DNA of 20,225 nt, taken from IMG/VR virus record IMGVR_UViG_3300043544_000454, positions 1-20,225 of that record; one strand, written 5' to 3'. The stretch comes from a virus. The notes below the pieces were generated by a model, which saw only the letters and a program-made list of their open reading frames with translations, did not search any database and had not been told where the DNA came from. Below are positions 7,241 through 14,713 of the stretch, one piece after another (positions within the stretch are counted from its first letter, which is position 1; each line of letters opens with the position of its first letter). The translations under genes were made by a program, and so were the position numbers.

Positions 7241-7735
7241 TCATCGGCCAGCATTGGCAGCAGCTCCAATTCCAGCTCCAACAGCTGCGCCTGCTCCTCC
7301 TGTCAATGCCGCCGCACCTATTGTAGCAGCTGCAGGAACTAATGCTAACAAATAATCATACCATTTAGGTTTATTTGCTTCCATCATTTGCTCTTGCCAT
7401 TTCCTTTGTTTCTCCCACATCGCTTCTTGAAATTGTCTTGCCTTCTCCATCTGTTCTAACCTTGCCAAAAATTGAGCTACATTCATCCTCTGCTGAACAT
7501 CCTGCAACCCCAATTGATTTAAATACTGTTGTGTTTGTGCCTGTTGTCTTGCTGAAATATTTCCCAATGCCGCCTGACCGTATGCTGACCCTAAAAGTCC
7601 TCGTTGGCCAAGCATACTTTTAACATTCTCCAACTCTTCGGCCTTCTGTTGTGCTAATTGCTTTAAATATATTGGTATCTGTTGCTCCCTTAATCTCGTT
7701 GCCTCATCTAACATCTGTTGCCAATTATAATCCAT
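7241..7735 (-). CDS. Probable ejection protein with C-terminal Gly/Ala hydrophobic segment
   Basis: A 164-aa protein: a long Gln-rich amphipathic helical region (about 1-125) containing an RGLLGSAYGQAALGN stretch, then a C-terminal hydrophobic, Ala/Gly-rich segment (about 128-162, YDYLLALVPAAATIGAAAL...). The combination of a Gln/Ala-rich coiled region and a small-residue membrane segment is typical of podovirus internal or ejection proteins, which enter the cell envelope with the DNA. It is preceded by a GGAGGG ribosome site and starts 3 nt after the end of the 84-aa gene. The role is inferred from composition and position; sequence motifs alone would not identify it. Confidence 0.85.
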   Translation of the reverse strand: MDYNWQQMLDEATRLREQQIPIYLKQLAQQKAEELENVKSMLGQRGLLGSAYGQAALGNISARQQAQTQQYLNQLGLQDVQQRMNVAQFLARLEQMEKARQFQEAMWEKQRKWQEQMMEANKPKWYDYLLALVPAAATIGAAALTGGAGAAVGAGIGAAANAGR

Positions 7736-7738
7736 AAA

Positions 7739-7993
7739 TTATCCCTCCTTCCCTTTATATTTTTCATACAATGCTTTTGCCCTTCTTGCCACATCCTCAT
7801 AACCGTGCTGCTTTGCTCTGACTATTGCAGCTTTTAACAACCTCAAATTTATACTACCATCAGGATTCCTATATGGGAATTTCCTTTCTTTTTGTAATAA
7901 AAAATAATATTCTGGTAATTCCTTTCGCTCTTTAGGTCTATGCACCCACTTCATTTCCGATACAGGCCTATTTCTTATCTCTACCTTTCCCAT
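7739..7993 (-). CDS. 84-aa basic protein with a phage helical motif
   Basis: An 84-aa, strongly basic protein. Its C-terminal half reads RKFPYRNPDGSINLRLLKAA followed by IVRAKQHGYEDVARRAKALY, a helix-turn-helix-like pattern (FPYxxxDGxxNxxLLxAA.xRA.QHGY) that recurs in short segments of phage structural proteins; I cannot name the family or a role. A GGAGG site lies before the ATG. It sits between the one-membrane-segment protein and the ejection protein genes, suggesting a minor virion component. A DNA-binding role is also possible because of the charge, but no classical motif is seen. Confidence 0.82.
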   Translation of the reverse strand: MGKVEIRNRPVSEMKWVHRPKERKELPEYYFLLQKERKFPYRNPDGSINLRLLKAAIVRAKQHGYEDVARRAKALYEKYKGKEG

Positions 7994-8010
7994 ATTCTTT
8001 TACCTCCTAA

Positions 8011-8226
8011 TTAAAATTTTAAAAACTTGCTTAATATCATCATTACTATTGATGTAATCAACGACACACTTCCTGCTATGACATATATTTTTACTTTCAA
8101 ATTTACTACTTCATCCATCAATTTCGCATTTGTATTTTCTATCTTCTTTATACTTTCTGTTAAAAATTTTACTCTCTCATCAAGTTGTATTAAATAATTT
8201 TTTATTGTCATCTTACCATTAGGCAT
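8011..8226 (-). CDS. Coiled-coil plus single membrane segment protein, holin/XhlA-like
   Basis: A 71-aa protein with an N-terminal coiled-coil-like region (about residues 10-43, QLDERVKFLTESIKKIENTN) and one C-terminal membrane segment (about 46-66, KIYVIAGSVSLITSIVMMIL), ending in a short basic tail. This organisation is that of XhlA/haemolysin-type phage proteins, which work with a holin at the inner membrane, and of some small tail-associated membrane proteins. An AAGGAG site precedes the ATG. It is located with the ejection proteins and not beside the transglycosylase, so a role in host entry is as plausible as one in lysis. Confidence 0.82.
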   Translation of the reverse strand: MPNGKMTIKNYLIQLDERVKFLTESIKKIENTNAKLMDEVVNLKVKIYVIAGSVSLITSIVMMILSKFLKF

Positions 8227-8238
8227 CTCTTTTTCTCC

Positions 8239-8883
8239 TTAAACTAAATTTAAAACATTTTTTATACGAAAAACATAATAAATCCCGTAAACATTTATAA
8301 AAACATTTCCAGCACCGCCACCTGTCTTTTTTATTTGTGTCTGAATATAAAAATTCGGGTCGCTTAATTCATCAAAATTCTGATTTAACAATTCCAAATC
8401 CTGCGAATCAAAATCATATTCAATCTTATATATTGTCTCAGTTGTAGAATTAAATGCTATTTCACTTGATACTCTTTCAGGAACATTAGGCAATTTAAAC
8501 AATACCTGTAAATTTCCTGTTATACCACTTGATCCTACATAACACCCTGCACATACTATTCCTTTAACTCTTATAATTTCTTCTTTATAGCCCTGCGGTG
8601 GAAAAAGATTTTTAAAAAAATTCTTCCCTGTATTTAAAACAGGCAAATTTTGATATGTTGTCTGATTTGTATTCCCTGACAATTTTAGCATATTCAAAAC
8701 ATATATTCTATCAACATAAGAAATTGCATTCTCTTCAATTCCTGCCAATTTATTTTTCTCAGCTGTTGTGAAAATCTCTGTTTGACCAAGTTTTTCTTTC
8801 TCTTGATGTGTAAAATGTTTATTTGTAGTCCCTTCTGTTATATCATCTAATGTATGATTTTCTTTTGTTATATGTTCAGCCAT
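8239..8883 (-). CDS. Tail fibre/receptor-binding protein, second of a pair
   Basis: A 214-aa protein whose N-terminal part carries repeated fibre motifs: HFTHQEKEKLG followed by FTTAEKNKLAGIEENA (about residues 23-53). The latter is the widespread phage fibre pattern F..AEK.KLAGIE..A. The rest is predicted beta-rich with Gly and aromatic residues and would form the fibre tip. It begins 1 nt after the preceding fibre gene, and its AGGAGG ribosome site is inside that gene's last codons, so the two are coupled. The split into two adjacent fibre genes suggests a shaft and a separate tip, with the second determining host recognition. No enzymatic motif is seen. Confidence 0.87.
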   Translation of the reverse strand: MAEHITKENHTLDDITEGTTNKHFTHQEKEKLGQTEIFTTAEKNKLAGIEENAISYVDRIYVLNMLKLSGNTNQTTYQNLPVLNTGKNFFKNLFPPQGYKEEIIRVKGIVCAGCYVGSSGITGNLQVLFKLPNVPERVSSEIAFNSTTETIYKIEYDFDSQDLELLNQNFDELSDPNFYIQTQIKKTGGGAGNVFINVYGIYYVFRIKNVLNLV

Positions 8884-8884
8884 T

Positions 8885-9724
8885 TTATGTTACCTCCTCT
8901 GTTACTAATGTCCCATTATCCAAAACTCTTATTCTAAATCTCTTATTTTGCGAATGTAATATTATTCCTTTATTAGGGTCTAAAACTTCTATATCACTAT
9001 TACTTTTAACCGAATTAAACTGCACATCGTCGTCTGTTCTAACTCTCTGATTATTTTGGCTTACTCGCTCCCAATCCTCGTGTGAAATTTGTAAACTCCC
9101 TATCTTTTTAATTTGGTCAATTATATTTTGAGCATTTGTATCATCTGCCAATGAAATTAATTTTGAATGTTGATTATTTGTTAAATGGTATCTTTCTGTT
9201 TCATTTCCGCCCTGTAAGCCACTTAAAGAATTATGTTGCGTCTGACTTGCCAATGTCACCCAATTTGTTCCATTAAATACATATTGCTTTGCTTGATTCT
9301 CTACATACACTGCTGTTCCGCTATCAACTGCTATATATTCCCAACTTCCATTTCTATATTCTGCTATCTTATTTTTATTTGCATCCTCACCTTTATAAAT
9401 ATATCTATCCCCTTCACTCGGATTTGAAGGCAAATTCTCTACTATATCTTTTACACTCTCCTGCCAATCCAATCCCTGTATTAAATTATCAACATAAAAT
9501 TTTGTCGCAGGATTATCTTCTTTCGTAGGATTATTAACAACTACTTCTCCTGTAAATTTAATTTTCCCTTCTATTACCTGTTCACCTTGTGAATTCTTAT
9601 CAACTTTTTTACTTAATTCTGTATCTATTATATCCCAATTCTTATTCAATTCTTTTGCGCCAGGATTATCGCCATCATACCATTTCCCAAGTCCATAATT
9701 TGTTGTTCTCTCTCTTGGTTCCAT
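8885..9724 (-). CDS. Tail fibre protein
   Basis: A 279-aa fibre protein. The start (RTTNYGLGKWYDGDNPGAKE) is like the N-terminal particle-binding part of many tail fibres. It is followed by a shaft with NPATKFYVDNLIQGLDWQES, a small domain with GDRYIY, EYRNGSWEYI and YVFNGTNWVTL repeats (about residues 110-160, DUF2793-like), then HNSLSGLQGG and YHLTNNQHSKL, a fibre motif recurring in many phages. The C-terminus (HSQNKRFRIRVLDNGTLVTE) looks like a complete natural end, so this is not simply the front half of a broken gene. An AGGAG ribosome site directly follows the 44-aa gene upstream. It would connect the tail to the receptor-binding tip encoded next. Confidence 0.9.
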   Translation of the reverse strand: MEPRERTTNYGLGKWYDGDNPGAKELNKNWDIIDTELSKKVDKNSQGEQVIEGKIKFTGEVVVNNPTKEDNPATKFYVDNLIQGLDWQESVKDIVENLPSNPSEGDRYIYKGEDANKNKIAEYRNGSWEYIAVDSGTAVYVENQAKQYVFNGTNWVTLASQTQHNSLSGLQGGNETERYHLTNNQHSKLISLADDTNAQNIIDQIKKIGSLQISHEDWERVSQNNQRVRTDDDVQFNSVKSNSDIEVLDPNKGIILHSQNKRFRIRVLDNGTLVTEEVT

Positions 9725-9736
9725 ATCTTTTCTCCT

Positions 9737-9871
9737 TTAAAAATTTATTCCATATTTCATCCCATAATTTGCTCCATAACCGCTATATATCCCTTCTATC
9801 AAATCTACAAACACTTTTTCTTTTATTAAATTCAAACTTGGTATATCAACTATTATATTTATCCTCTTCAT
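9737..9871 (-). CDS. 44-aa translationally coupled small protein
   Basis: A 44-codon frame starting MKRINIIVDIPSLNLIKEKV and ending in a Gly/Tyr-rich stretch (YSGYGANYGMKYGINF). The ATG overlaps the TGA of the 290-aa gene as ATGA, and the stop is directly followed by the AGGAG site of the fibre gene. The frame therefore fills almost the whole gap between two structural genes, which argues for a real gene. It has no membrane segment and I recognise no family. The beta-prone start and aromatic-Gly tail would suit a small structural or fibre-attachment protein, but that is a guess. Its separate ribosome site is weak, so it would depend on coupling. Confidence 0.68.
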   Translation of the reverse strand: MKRINIIVDIPSLNLIKEKVFVDLIEGIYSGYGANYGMKYGINF

Positions 9872-10740
9872 TTCTTAAATCTCTCTCCTACTACAAGATA
9901 ATTTTTATAAACAGTATATTTATTCTTTATATTATCAAACTCTATAACAAACGGATATACCCCTTTTAAATTATATGTCTCTTCTTTTTCAAATATTATT
10001 GCCATCTCATTTTTATTTTCACGATTTATTTGATATTTATCCGCCTCATTATCCAATGCTGTTACAATCCCTCTTCTATATCCTTTATCTACATAATCCG
10101 CATATACTACTATTCCATTTTCTATTGAATTCTCAAATACAACTTTACTTTTCTGTTCAACTTCATCCAACTCTATTTTATACTTATACTGATAATTCTC
10201 ACTATCATAAAATCTTGTTAAAACACGATAAACCTTCTCACTATTTTCAATTATTCCTGAATTTTGTAAATAAAATTTCCTTTTATCACTTTCATCCTGG
10301 CTTGCTATTTCCCTCTCAACTTCCTTTGTTTCATTTCCATCATTATAACTATAACTTACCATTATTTTTTCATTACTTTCCAAATCACTTTGTCTATTTC
10401 CTAAATTTACAATTCCATTTTCATAATCTATTGAATAATCCACATCCTTTACTAACTGCAAAAATATCATCTCGCTATTTTCTTCAATTATTTTTTGAAA
10501 CAAAAATTCTTTTTTACTATCATCGCCTTCGCCCAATCTTTCGCCTATTATCTTTGAAGAACCTGCAAAATGAAATTTCTCTATTATTATTCCATCATAT
10601 TTTGACTCCTTAACTTTTACTGAAATATTAAAAAGTGTTATATCGTATGGCACATTCTCTTGGTCATAAAAAGCAAATATTATCTCTTTTGTATCTCCAG
10701 CATATAAAAAGAAATCTTTATACCTTTCAATCTCTTCCAT
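9868..10740 (-). CDS. Baseplate/fibre-like structural protein (BppU-like ends with duplicated insert)
   Basis: A 290-aa beta-rich protein. Its N-terminus (FFLYAGDTKEIIFAFYDQEN, then ITLFNISVKVKES) and its C-terminus (LKGVYPFVIEFDNIKNKYTV) together resemble the Ig-like N-terminal domain of upper baseplate and fibre-anchor proteins (BppU type: a GDT start, an isVKVK strand, and a final GxYxFxIEF strand). Between them, about residues 73-133 and 150-218, are two related blocks: each begins with D-S/D-K-K/R followed by F(L/Y) and L/F-Q, includes I(I)EENSE or IIENSE, and ends in a V-x-Y strand. This looks like a split Ig domain carrying a duplicated insert. The start overlaps the nozzle gene stop as TAATG. 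It likely links the tail to the fibres encoded downstream. Confidence 0.82.
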   Translation of the reverse strand: MEEIERYKDFFLYAGDTKEIIFAFYDQENVPYDITLFNISVKVKESKYDGIIIEKFHFAGSSKIIGERLGEGDDSKKEFLFQKIIEENSEMIFLQLVKDVDYSIDYENGIVNLGNRQSDLESNEKIMVSYSYNDGNETKEVEREIASQDESDKRKFYLQNSGIIENSEKVYRVLTRFYDSENYQYKYKIELDEVEQKSKVVFENSIENGIVVYADYVDKGYRRGIVTALDNEADKYQINRENKNEMAIIFEKEETYNLKGVYPFVIEFDNIKNKYTVYKNYLVVGERFKK

Positions 10741-13700
10741 TATCTTCCTTCTCCTGTTGTTAAAAGTGGCAAATAATATATTTCAAATCCCTCTATTTTA
10801 ACAGGCTCCGAATAATCATTCCCGCTACATTTAATCTGTATATATGGACTTTTACAATCAAATAATCTTATCATCTGATTCTTGCTATAATTTATATTAT
10901 CACTCTTTACTACTTCATTTCGCCAATTAACCAAATCTGGTGTATATGACAATCTAAAAAATTCAACTGAATTAAACTTAACAAACACTTTCTTAAACAA
11001 TTTCTGATACAATTCATCTCCAATTGTGTATAATGGCGTTTTCATTTCCCAATTTATTCTTTTTCCAGCATCATTATTTACTTTCTCTACTTTCAAAATC
11101 TTACCATCAACACTCCCAAAAACCCTTTTTGGAACTTCGCTATCTTCTTCCTCTATTATTGTCGCTTCTGTTATCTCATACGGATATTTATATTTATACC
11201 AGCATCCTATTTTAAAATTATAAATCAATGCCAAATTATTTTTCTCTGATTTCCCTGTCGGCACAAACCATATCACCTCATTCGTAAACTTATCTATTAT
11301 TACCCTCGTATTATCAACATATTTCATATTTATTGCCTCTTCATAAGAAGGGTCAAAATATCTCTCAATCTTATCTGATATTTTTTTAACCTGTCTTCTG
11401 TAAACCATAAAAAAACCTGTCCTATCCATCCAAAATACCAAATCATCTATTGCTGTTATACTATTTTGCGTTATACAACCTATATTATGTGATATTTCTA
11501 AAAGCTGTCCATTTTTCACATCTTTATATATTGCGTATGTGTTATTACTTTTAAAAACATATAAAAAATCCCTGCAAGAATATATCCCTGTTATATAATC
11601 CCCATCATCTTTATTTATCTCTCTGAAATTTGATACAGGTATATCCTCAATTGCATCTACATTTGAATATAAAACTATTGAAAGATTCTTCTCATCCCCT
11701 GCTAAAACCAATCTATTTAAATGAATTGTCCCATACTTAAACTTATACGGATTTGGCTTCTCTATATATTTCCCATTACCACTCTTCCCATCATCTACCC
11801 ATTCCAATTCACTAACATAAGTCCGTATTTTTTTTCCATTCTGCTCTTCCTCTTCGTATGGCATTATCTCATCAACAAAATAATAATCAATTTCACCTTC
11901 TTTTTTCCTGTATATCTTAACCTTTTCCAAATTTTGCATTGAAATATAATATTGTGGAATTTTTATATTTGTAAGCTTTATGCTCCCGACTTGATTTATT
12001 CCAACTTCAATCGGATTTGACGCTGGCGATTCAACATCCCCTTGAAATACAAATGACAATTTATAACTATATTTCCCCGGCTCTAAATTCCCACCGCTTA
12101 CATAAAATCCATTCGGTGTATATGGCGAACCTATATATTTAAAACGCTTATTTAATTCTATCAAATACGAATAAAGTGTTATACTATTTTGATTATTAAC
12201 AGACTGCAAACTCAAATTTTCACCTACAACTAATTTCTGAACCCCGCTTGTAGTCTGTATATAAAAATCTACTCCGTCATTGAAAATATATGAAAACTCC
12301 AAAGGAACATTATACTTTTTACCAGAATTCAAATCTATAAAAGGAATGTTGTCATCTAATAAATAATAAAATTGGTTATTTATTTTAAGCAACAAATAGA
12401 CGCTATTATTTTTAACTATACTTTGTCCAGCATCAATTGGCATTGTAGTTTCCAAATTCCTGTAATCAACCGCATTCAACTCACTATTTAAAATTCCTAT
12501 CGCTTTAAAATTTAAAACTTGACCACGTATATGCTTTAAACAAAAATTTATTTCCTGATTAAAGTATGCTTCATCAGAATTTCCTACAACTACATCAAAA
12601 GTTGAGCTAATTTCTCCATAATTTACATACTCAATTCCATCAATGTTTAATTTCCGACCCTGGATTGAAACTCCTATCCATACCCCGGTTAGCCTTGCCC
12701 ACCCATACCCATCTCTCCACGCTCTATTTGTTGCTATATTTATTGTAAGGGACTTTGTAACATTTAAGTATTCTCTTTTATTATATCCCCAACTAATATG
12801 CCTATCTCCTGTCCATTTCCTCTCCCAGTGGTATTTATTAATTAAAAATTCTGTTCCATTTCCAAATACTTTTAAATATCCATTTCCATCATCCCCTCTT
12901 CCAACATCTACATGCCACCCATTGAACCCATTAGAACTCCCTACAACAATGAAATGTTTCCCATAAACTTCTTTCTCCCCCAATACCCCCTTTAAAGCCC
13001 CCAAAGTCGTTAAATACCCTATCTTCCCTCCACTCCAATTTATTAAAAACTTCCCTATATTCCCAGTTATCTGCTTCACCTTTATATCTGCAAACGAATT
13101 ATACGAAACCCTCAATATCTTATTCTGCTCCTTTAATACAAACAAAAAGCCTTCCTGAAAAATTGCTACATTCGGATTACAATCATAAAAAATATTTTCA
13201 CTTTCACCAACCCTCCTTAAATCGCTCCCCTCCAGCATCTCCTCATATTCAAAATAATTATTTAACCTTATTATCCTGTGCTTATTTCCATTTTCACCTT
13301 TATCAAACAAAAATATTTTATTCTTATACTCCCTAACAGCAAACAAATTCACATTCCCAATTATATCAAACAATTTCTTCCCTTTTTCATCTCCATCTGT
13401 TTTTATACTAATTTTTTTGCCTGGTATCTCCTCTCCATTCTCATCATAGAAAATTATTTCCTGTCCAACTACTTTAACAAAACATTTCTTTGAAGAAGTT
13501 ATTTCGTTTTTATATATAAAAGTCCCGTTCCGTGGGTCAAGCAAAATCAAATCTCCATAATATACCAACAACCCTAATTTCTTACTATTTATAAAACTTT
13601 TTGTCTTATCCAGCTCTGCCCAGCCATCATAATTAAAAACCTTTCCCCCAGAAACAACTAACAATTTCCTATTCCCATCTACATCTACCCATTGATATAT

Positions 13701-13880
13701 ATTCTGAATACTGCTTTCTGCCGAAACTTTATCCAAAACCAAGCCTTCTCGCCTCTCCAAACTCCCATCCTCTCTAACCTTTAAATTCTCTATATCACTC
13801 AATTCATTCACTTTTAATTTTGTTAAGCTATCCCTATTATTCAGTCCACCTAAAAAATTATTAACATTTAAAACTTTCAT
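10740..13880 (-). CDS. Tail nozzle / tail tubular protein B-like
   Basis: A 1046-aa protein with the typical start of podovirus tail tubular or stabilisation proteins: NFLGGLNNRDSLTKLKVNEL, then NLKVREDGSLERREGL. After a beta-propeller-like region comes a Trp/Gly-rich insert at about residues 284-470 (YHWERKWTGDRHISWGYNKR, GYGWARLTGVWIGV), which looks like a separate beta-sandwich. A fibronectin-like part follows near 615-735 (LEPGKYSYKLSFVFQGDVES), then CRDFLYVFKSNNTYAIY and WMDRTGFFMVY, which are characteristic of the family. This protein forms the end of the short tail and clamps DNA in the particle. Its start overlaps the adaptor gene stop as TAATG; the ribosome site (AAGGAT) is weak, implying coupling. 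It is longer than T7 gp12 (about 800 aa), much of the excess being the insert. Confidence 0.9.
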   Translation of the reverse strand: MKVLNVNNFLGGLNNRDSLTKLKVNELSDIENLKVREDGSLERREGLVLDKVSAESSIQNIYQWVDVDGNRKLLVVSGGKVFNYDGWAELDKTKSFINSKKLGLLVYYGDLILLDPRNGTFIYKNEITSSKKCFVKVVGQEIIFYDENGEEIPGKKISIKTDGDEKGKKLFDIIGNVNLFAVREYKNKIFLFDKGENGNKHRIIRLNNYFEYEEMLEGSDLRRVGESENIFYDCNPNVAIFQEGFLFVLKEQNKILRVSYNSFADIKVKQITGNIGKFLINWSGGKIGYLTTLGALKGVLGEKEVYGKHFIVVGSSNGFNGWHVDVGRGDDGNGYLKVFGNGTEFLINKYHWERKWTGDRHISWGYNKREYLNVTKSLTINIATNRAWRDGYGWARLTGVWIGVSIQGRKLNIDGIEYVNYGEISSTFDVVVGNSDEAYFNQEINFCLKHIRGQVLNFKAIGILNSELNAVDYRNLETTMPIDAGQSIVKNNSVYLLLKINNQFYYLLDDNIPFIDLNSGKKYNVPLEFSYIFNDGVDFYIQTTSGVQKLVVGENLSLQSVNNQNSITLYSYLIELNKRFKYIGSPYTPNGFYVSGGNLEPGKYSYKLSFVFQGDVESPASNPIEVGINQVGSIKLTNIKIPQYYISMQNLEKVKIYRKKEGEIDYYFVDEIMPYEEEEQNGKKIRTYVSELEWVDDGKSGNGKYIEKPNPYKFKYGTIHLNRLVLAGDEKNLSIVLYSNVDAIEDIPVSNFREINKDDGDYITGIYSCRDFLYVFKSNNTYAIYKDVKNGQLLEISHNIGCITQNSITAIDDLVFWMDRTGFFMVYRRQVKKISDKIERYFDPSYEEAINMKYVDNTRVIIDKFTNEVIWFVPTGKSEKNNLALIYNFKIGCWYKYKYPYEITEATIIEEEDSEVPKRVFGSVDGKILKVEKVNNDAGKRINWEMKTPLYTIGDELYQKLFKKVFVKFNSVEFFRLSYTPDLVNWRNEVVKSDNINYSKNQMIRLFDCKSPYIQIKCSGNDYSEPVKIEGFEIYYLPLLTTGEGR

Positions 13881-14434
13881 TAATAATATCCTTGATAATT
13901 TTTATAAAACGTTTCACACTCTAATCTCATTATTTCAAGCAACCTACTTTCAAATCTCTGTTTCTCTACCTGCGCATTATTAAAATCTTCAAGAAATATA
14001 AATCCTTGATATAACGAATTATAAATAACTAATTCAGGATATCTTTGCGTAATTATATTCTCGTCTTCATCATCCAAAAGAATTTCAAATTTTGGAACAT
14101 AAATTAAATAAACTTTCTCATCCTTTCCCTCTATATAAATTTTATTACCGAAAATAGCGTAGCATCCTGCTTTTTCCGTTAAAATTTTATATTCTTCATA
14201 AGGCAATCTTACAAATGAAGGAAATTTTTCATTAAATACTTTCTTAACTGCTAAATAATCCGAAATATCATAACTTCCACTTCCGTCAAGTGTTATTACT
14301 TTGTCTGCAACGCAATGTTTCAAATTATACAAACTTATTTGCTCTATCGCCTTATTTATCCATTCAACTATCCTTTCATAATCTGTAAACTGCAACCTTT
14401 CACTTATTTGTTTCTTCAACTCTCTTATTTTCAT
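13880..14434 (-). CDS. Head-tail adaptor (tail tubular protein A-like)
   Basis: A 184-aa protein with a helical start (ISERLQFTDYERIVEWINKA), a beta region with SGSYDISDYLAVKKVF and IYIEGKDEKVYLIYVPKFEI, then a helical end (RYPELVIYNSLYQGFIFLED). Helix-beta-helix organisation, length and position between capsid and nozzle genes match podovirus adaptors (T7 gp11 or P22 gp4-like), which ring the portal and receive the tail. It overlaps the preceding 74-aa gene by 35 nt and ends in a TAATG overlap with the nozzle gene, so these are produced in step. The family is inferred from context and secondary-structure pattern more than from a unique motif. Confidence 0.85.
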   Translation of the reverse strand: MKIRELKKQISERLQFTDYERIVEWINKAIEQISLYNLKHCVADKVITLDGSGSYDISDYLAVKKVFNEKFPSFVRLPYEEYKILTEKAGCYAIFGNKIYIEGKDEKVYLIYVPKFEILLDDEDENIITQRYPELVIYNSLYQGFIFLEDFNNAQVEKQRFESRLLEIMRLECETFYKNYQGYY

Positions 14435-14624
14435 CTTTTACCTTCTCCCCTCCTTTTTTATTCTCTTCTTGTTTCTCCTTCCAAAAATCTTTATTAAATG
14501 TTGGATATTTCTCCATCTCCTCAATCAATTTCTTGTCATTTGTAATATAAACCCCATTCTGAAAAATTATCTTCTGTCCCCCTATCTTAATAGTGTAACT
14601 TCCATACTTGCTATAAAACTTCAT
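14400..14624 (-). CDS. Small 74-aa protein after the capsid gene
   Basis: A 74-aa protein: a beta-rich first half (MKFYSKYGSYTIKIGGQKII, then FQNGVYITNDKKL) followed by a Lys/Glu-rich helix and a disordered tail. The FxNGxYxTxDxxxIExMxKYPxF pattern recurs in short phage proteins next to capsid genes; such proteins may decorate or join the head, but this is unproven. The ATG at 14624 is chosen because AAAAGGAGG lies 8 nt before it. A longer reading from 14690 would begin inside the terminator hairpin and has no ribosome site. Being the first gene after the terminator, it depends on read-through transcription. Confidence 0.8.
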   Translation of the reverse strand: MKFYSKYGSYTIKIGGQKIIFQNGVYITNDKKLIEEMEKYPTFNKDFWKEKQEENKKGGEKVKDENKRVEETNK

Positions 14625-14649
14625 ATCTTTTCCTCCTTTTAAAAAATTT

Positions 14650-14694
14650 AAAAAACAGAGCCCGCGAAGTCTTTTAATAAAACTCCGCAAGCTC
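14650..14694 (-). terminator. Rho-independent terminator after the major capsid gene
   Basis: On the minus strand, the 16-base arm GAGCTTGCGGAGTTTT pairs with AAGACTTCGCGGGCTC (some G-T pairs) around the loop ATTAA, and the stem is followed by TG and six T. It starts 20 nt after the capsid stop codon. This is the clearest GC-rich hairpin in the AT-rich window. It should end a fraction of transcripts after the capsid gene, giving more capsid than tail message. Confidence 0.88.
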
Positions 14695-14713
14695 CTTTAA
14701 ATTTAAATCCCTC

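Noticed and set aside
9975-10613. Long open frame of 212 codons on the plus strand
   Set aside because: It lies opposite the 290-aa structural gene, is made of Leu, Phe, His, Tyr and Pro as expected from the reverse of Lys/Glu-rich AT-rich coding, and has no ribosome site.
12643-12966. Plus-strand frame of 107 codons opposite the nozzle insert
   Set aside because: Composition (Pro, Phe, His, Ser) is that of an antisense shadow of the Trp/Gly-rich insert; no ribosome site.
14625-14690. Longer N-terminus for the 74-aa gene, starting at 14690
   Set aside because: The added codons lie in the terminator hairpin and have no ribosome site, while the ATG at 14624 has an excellent one.
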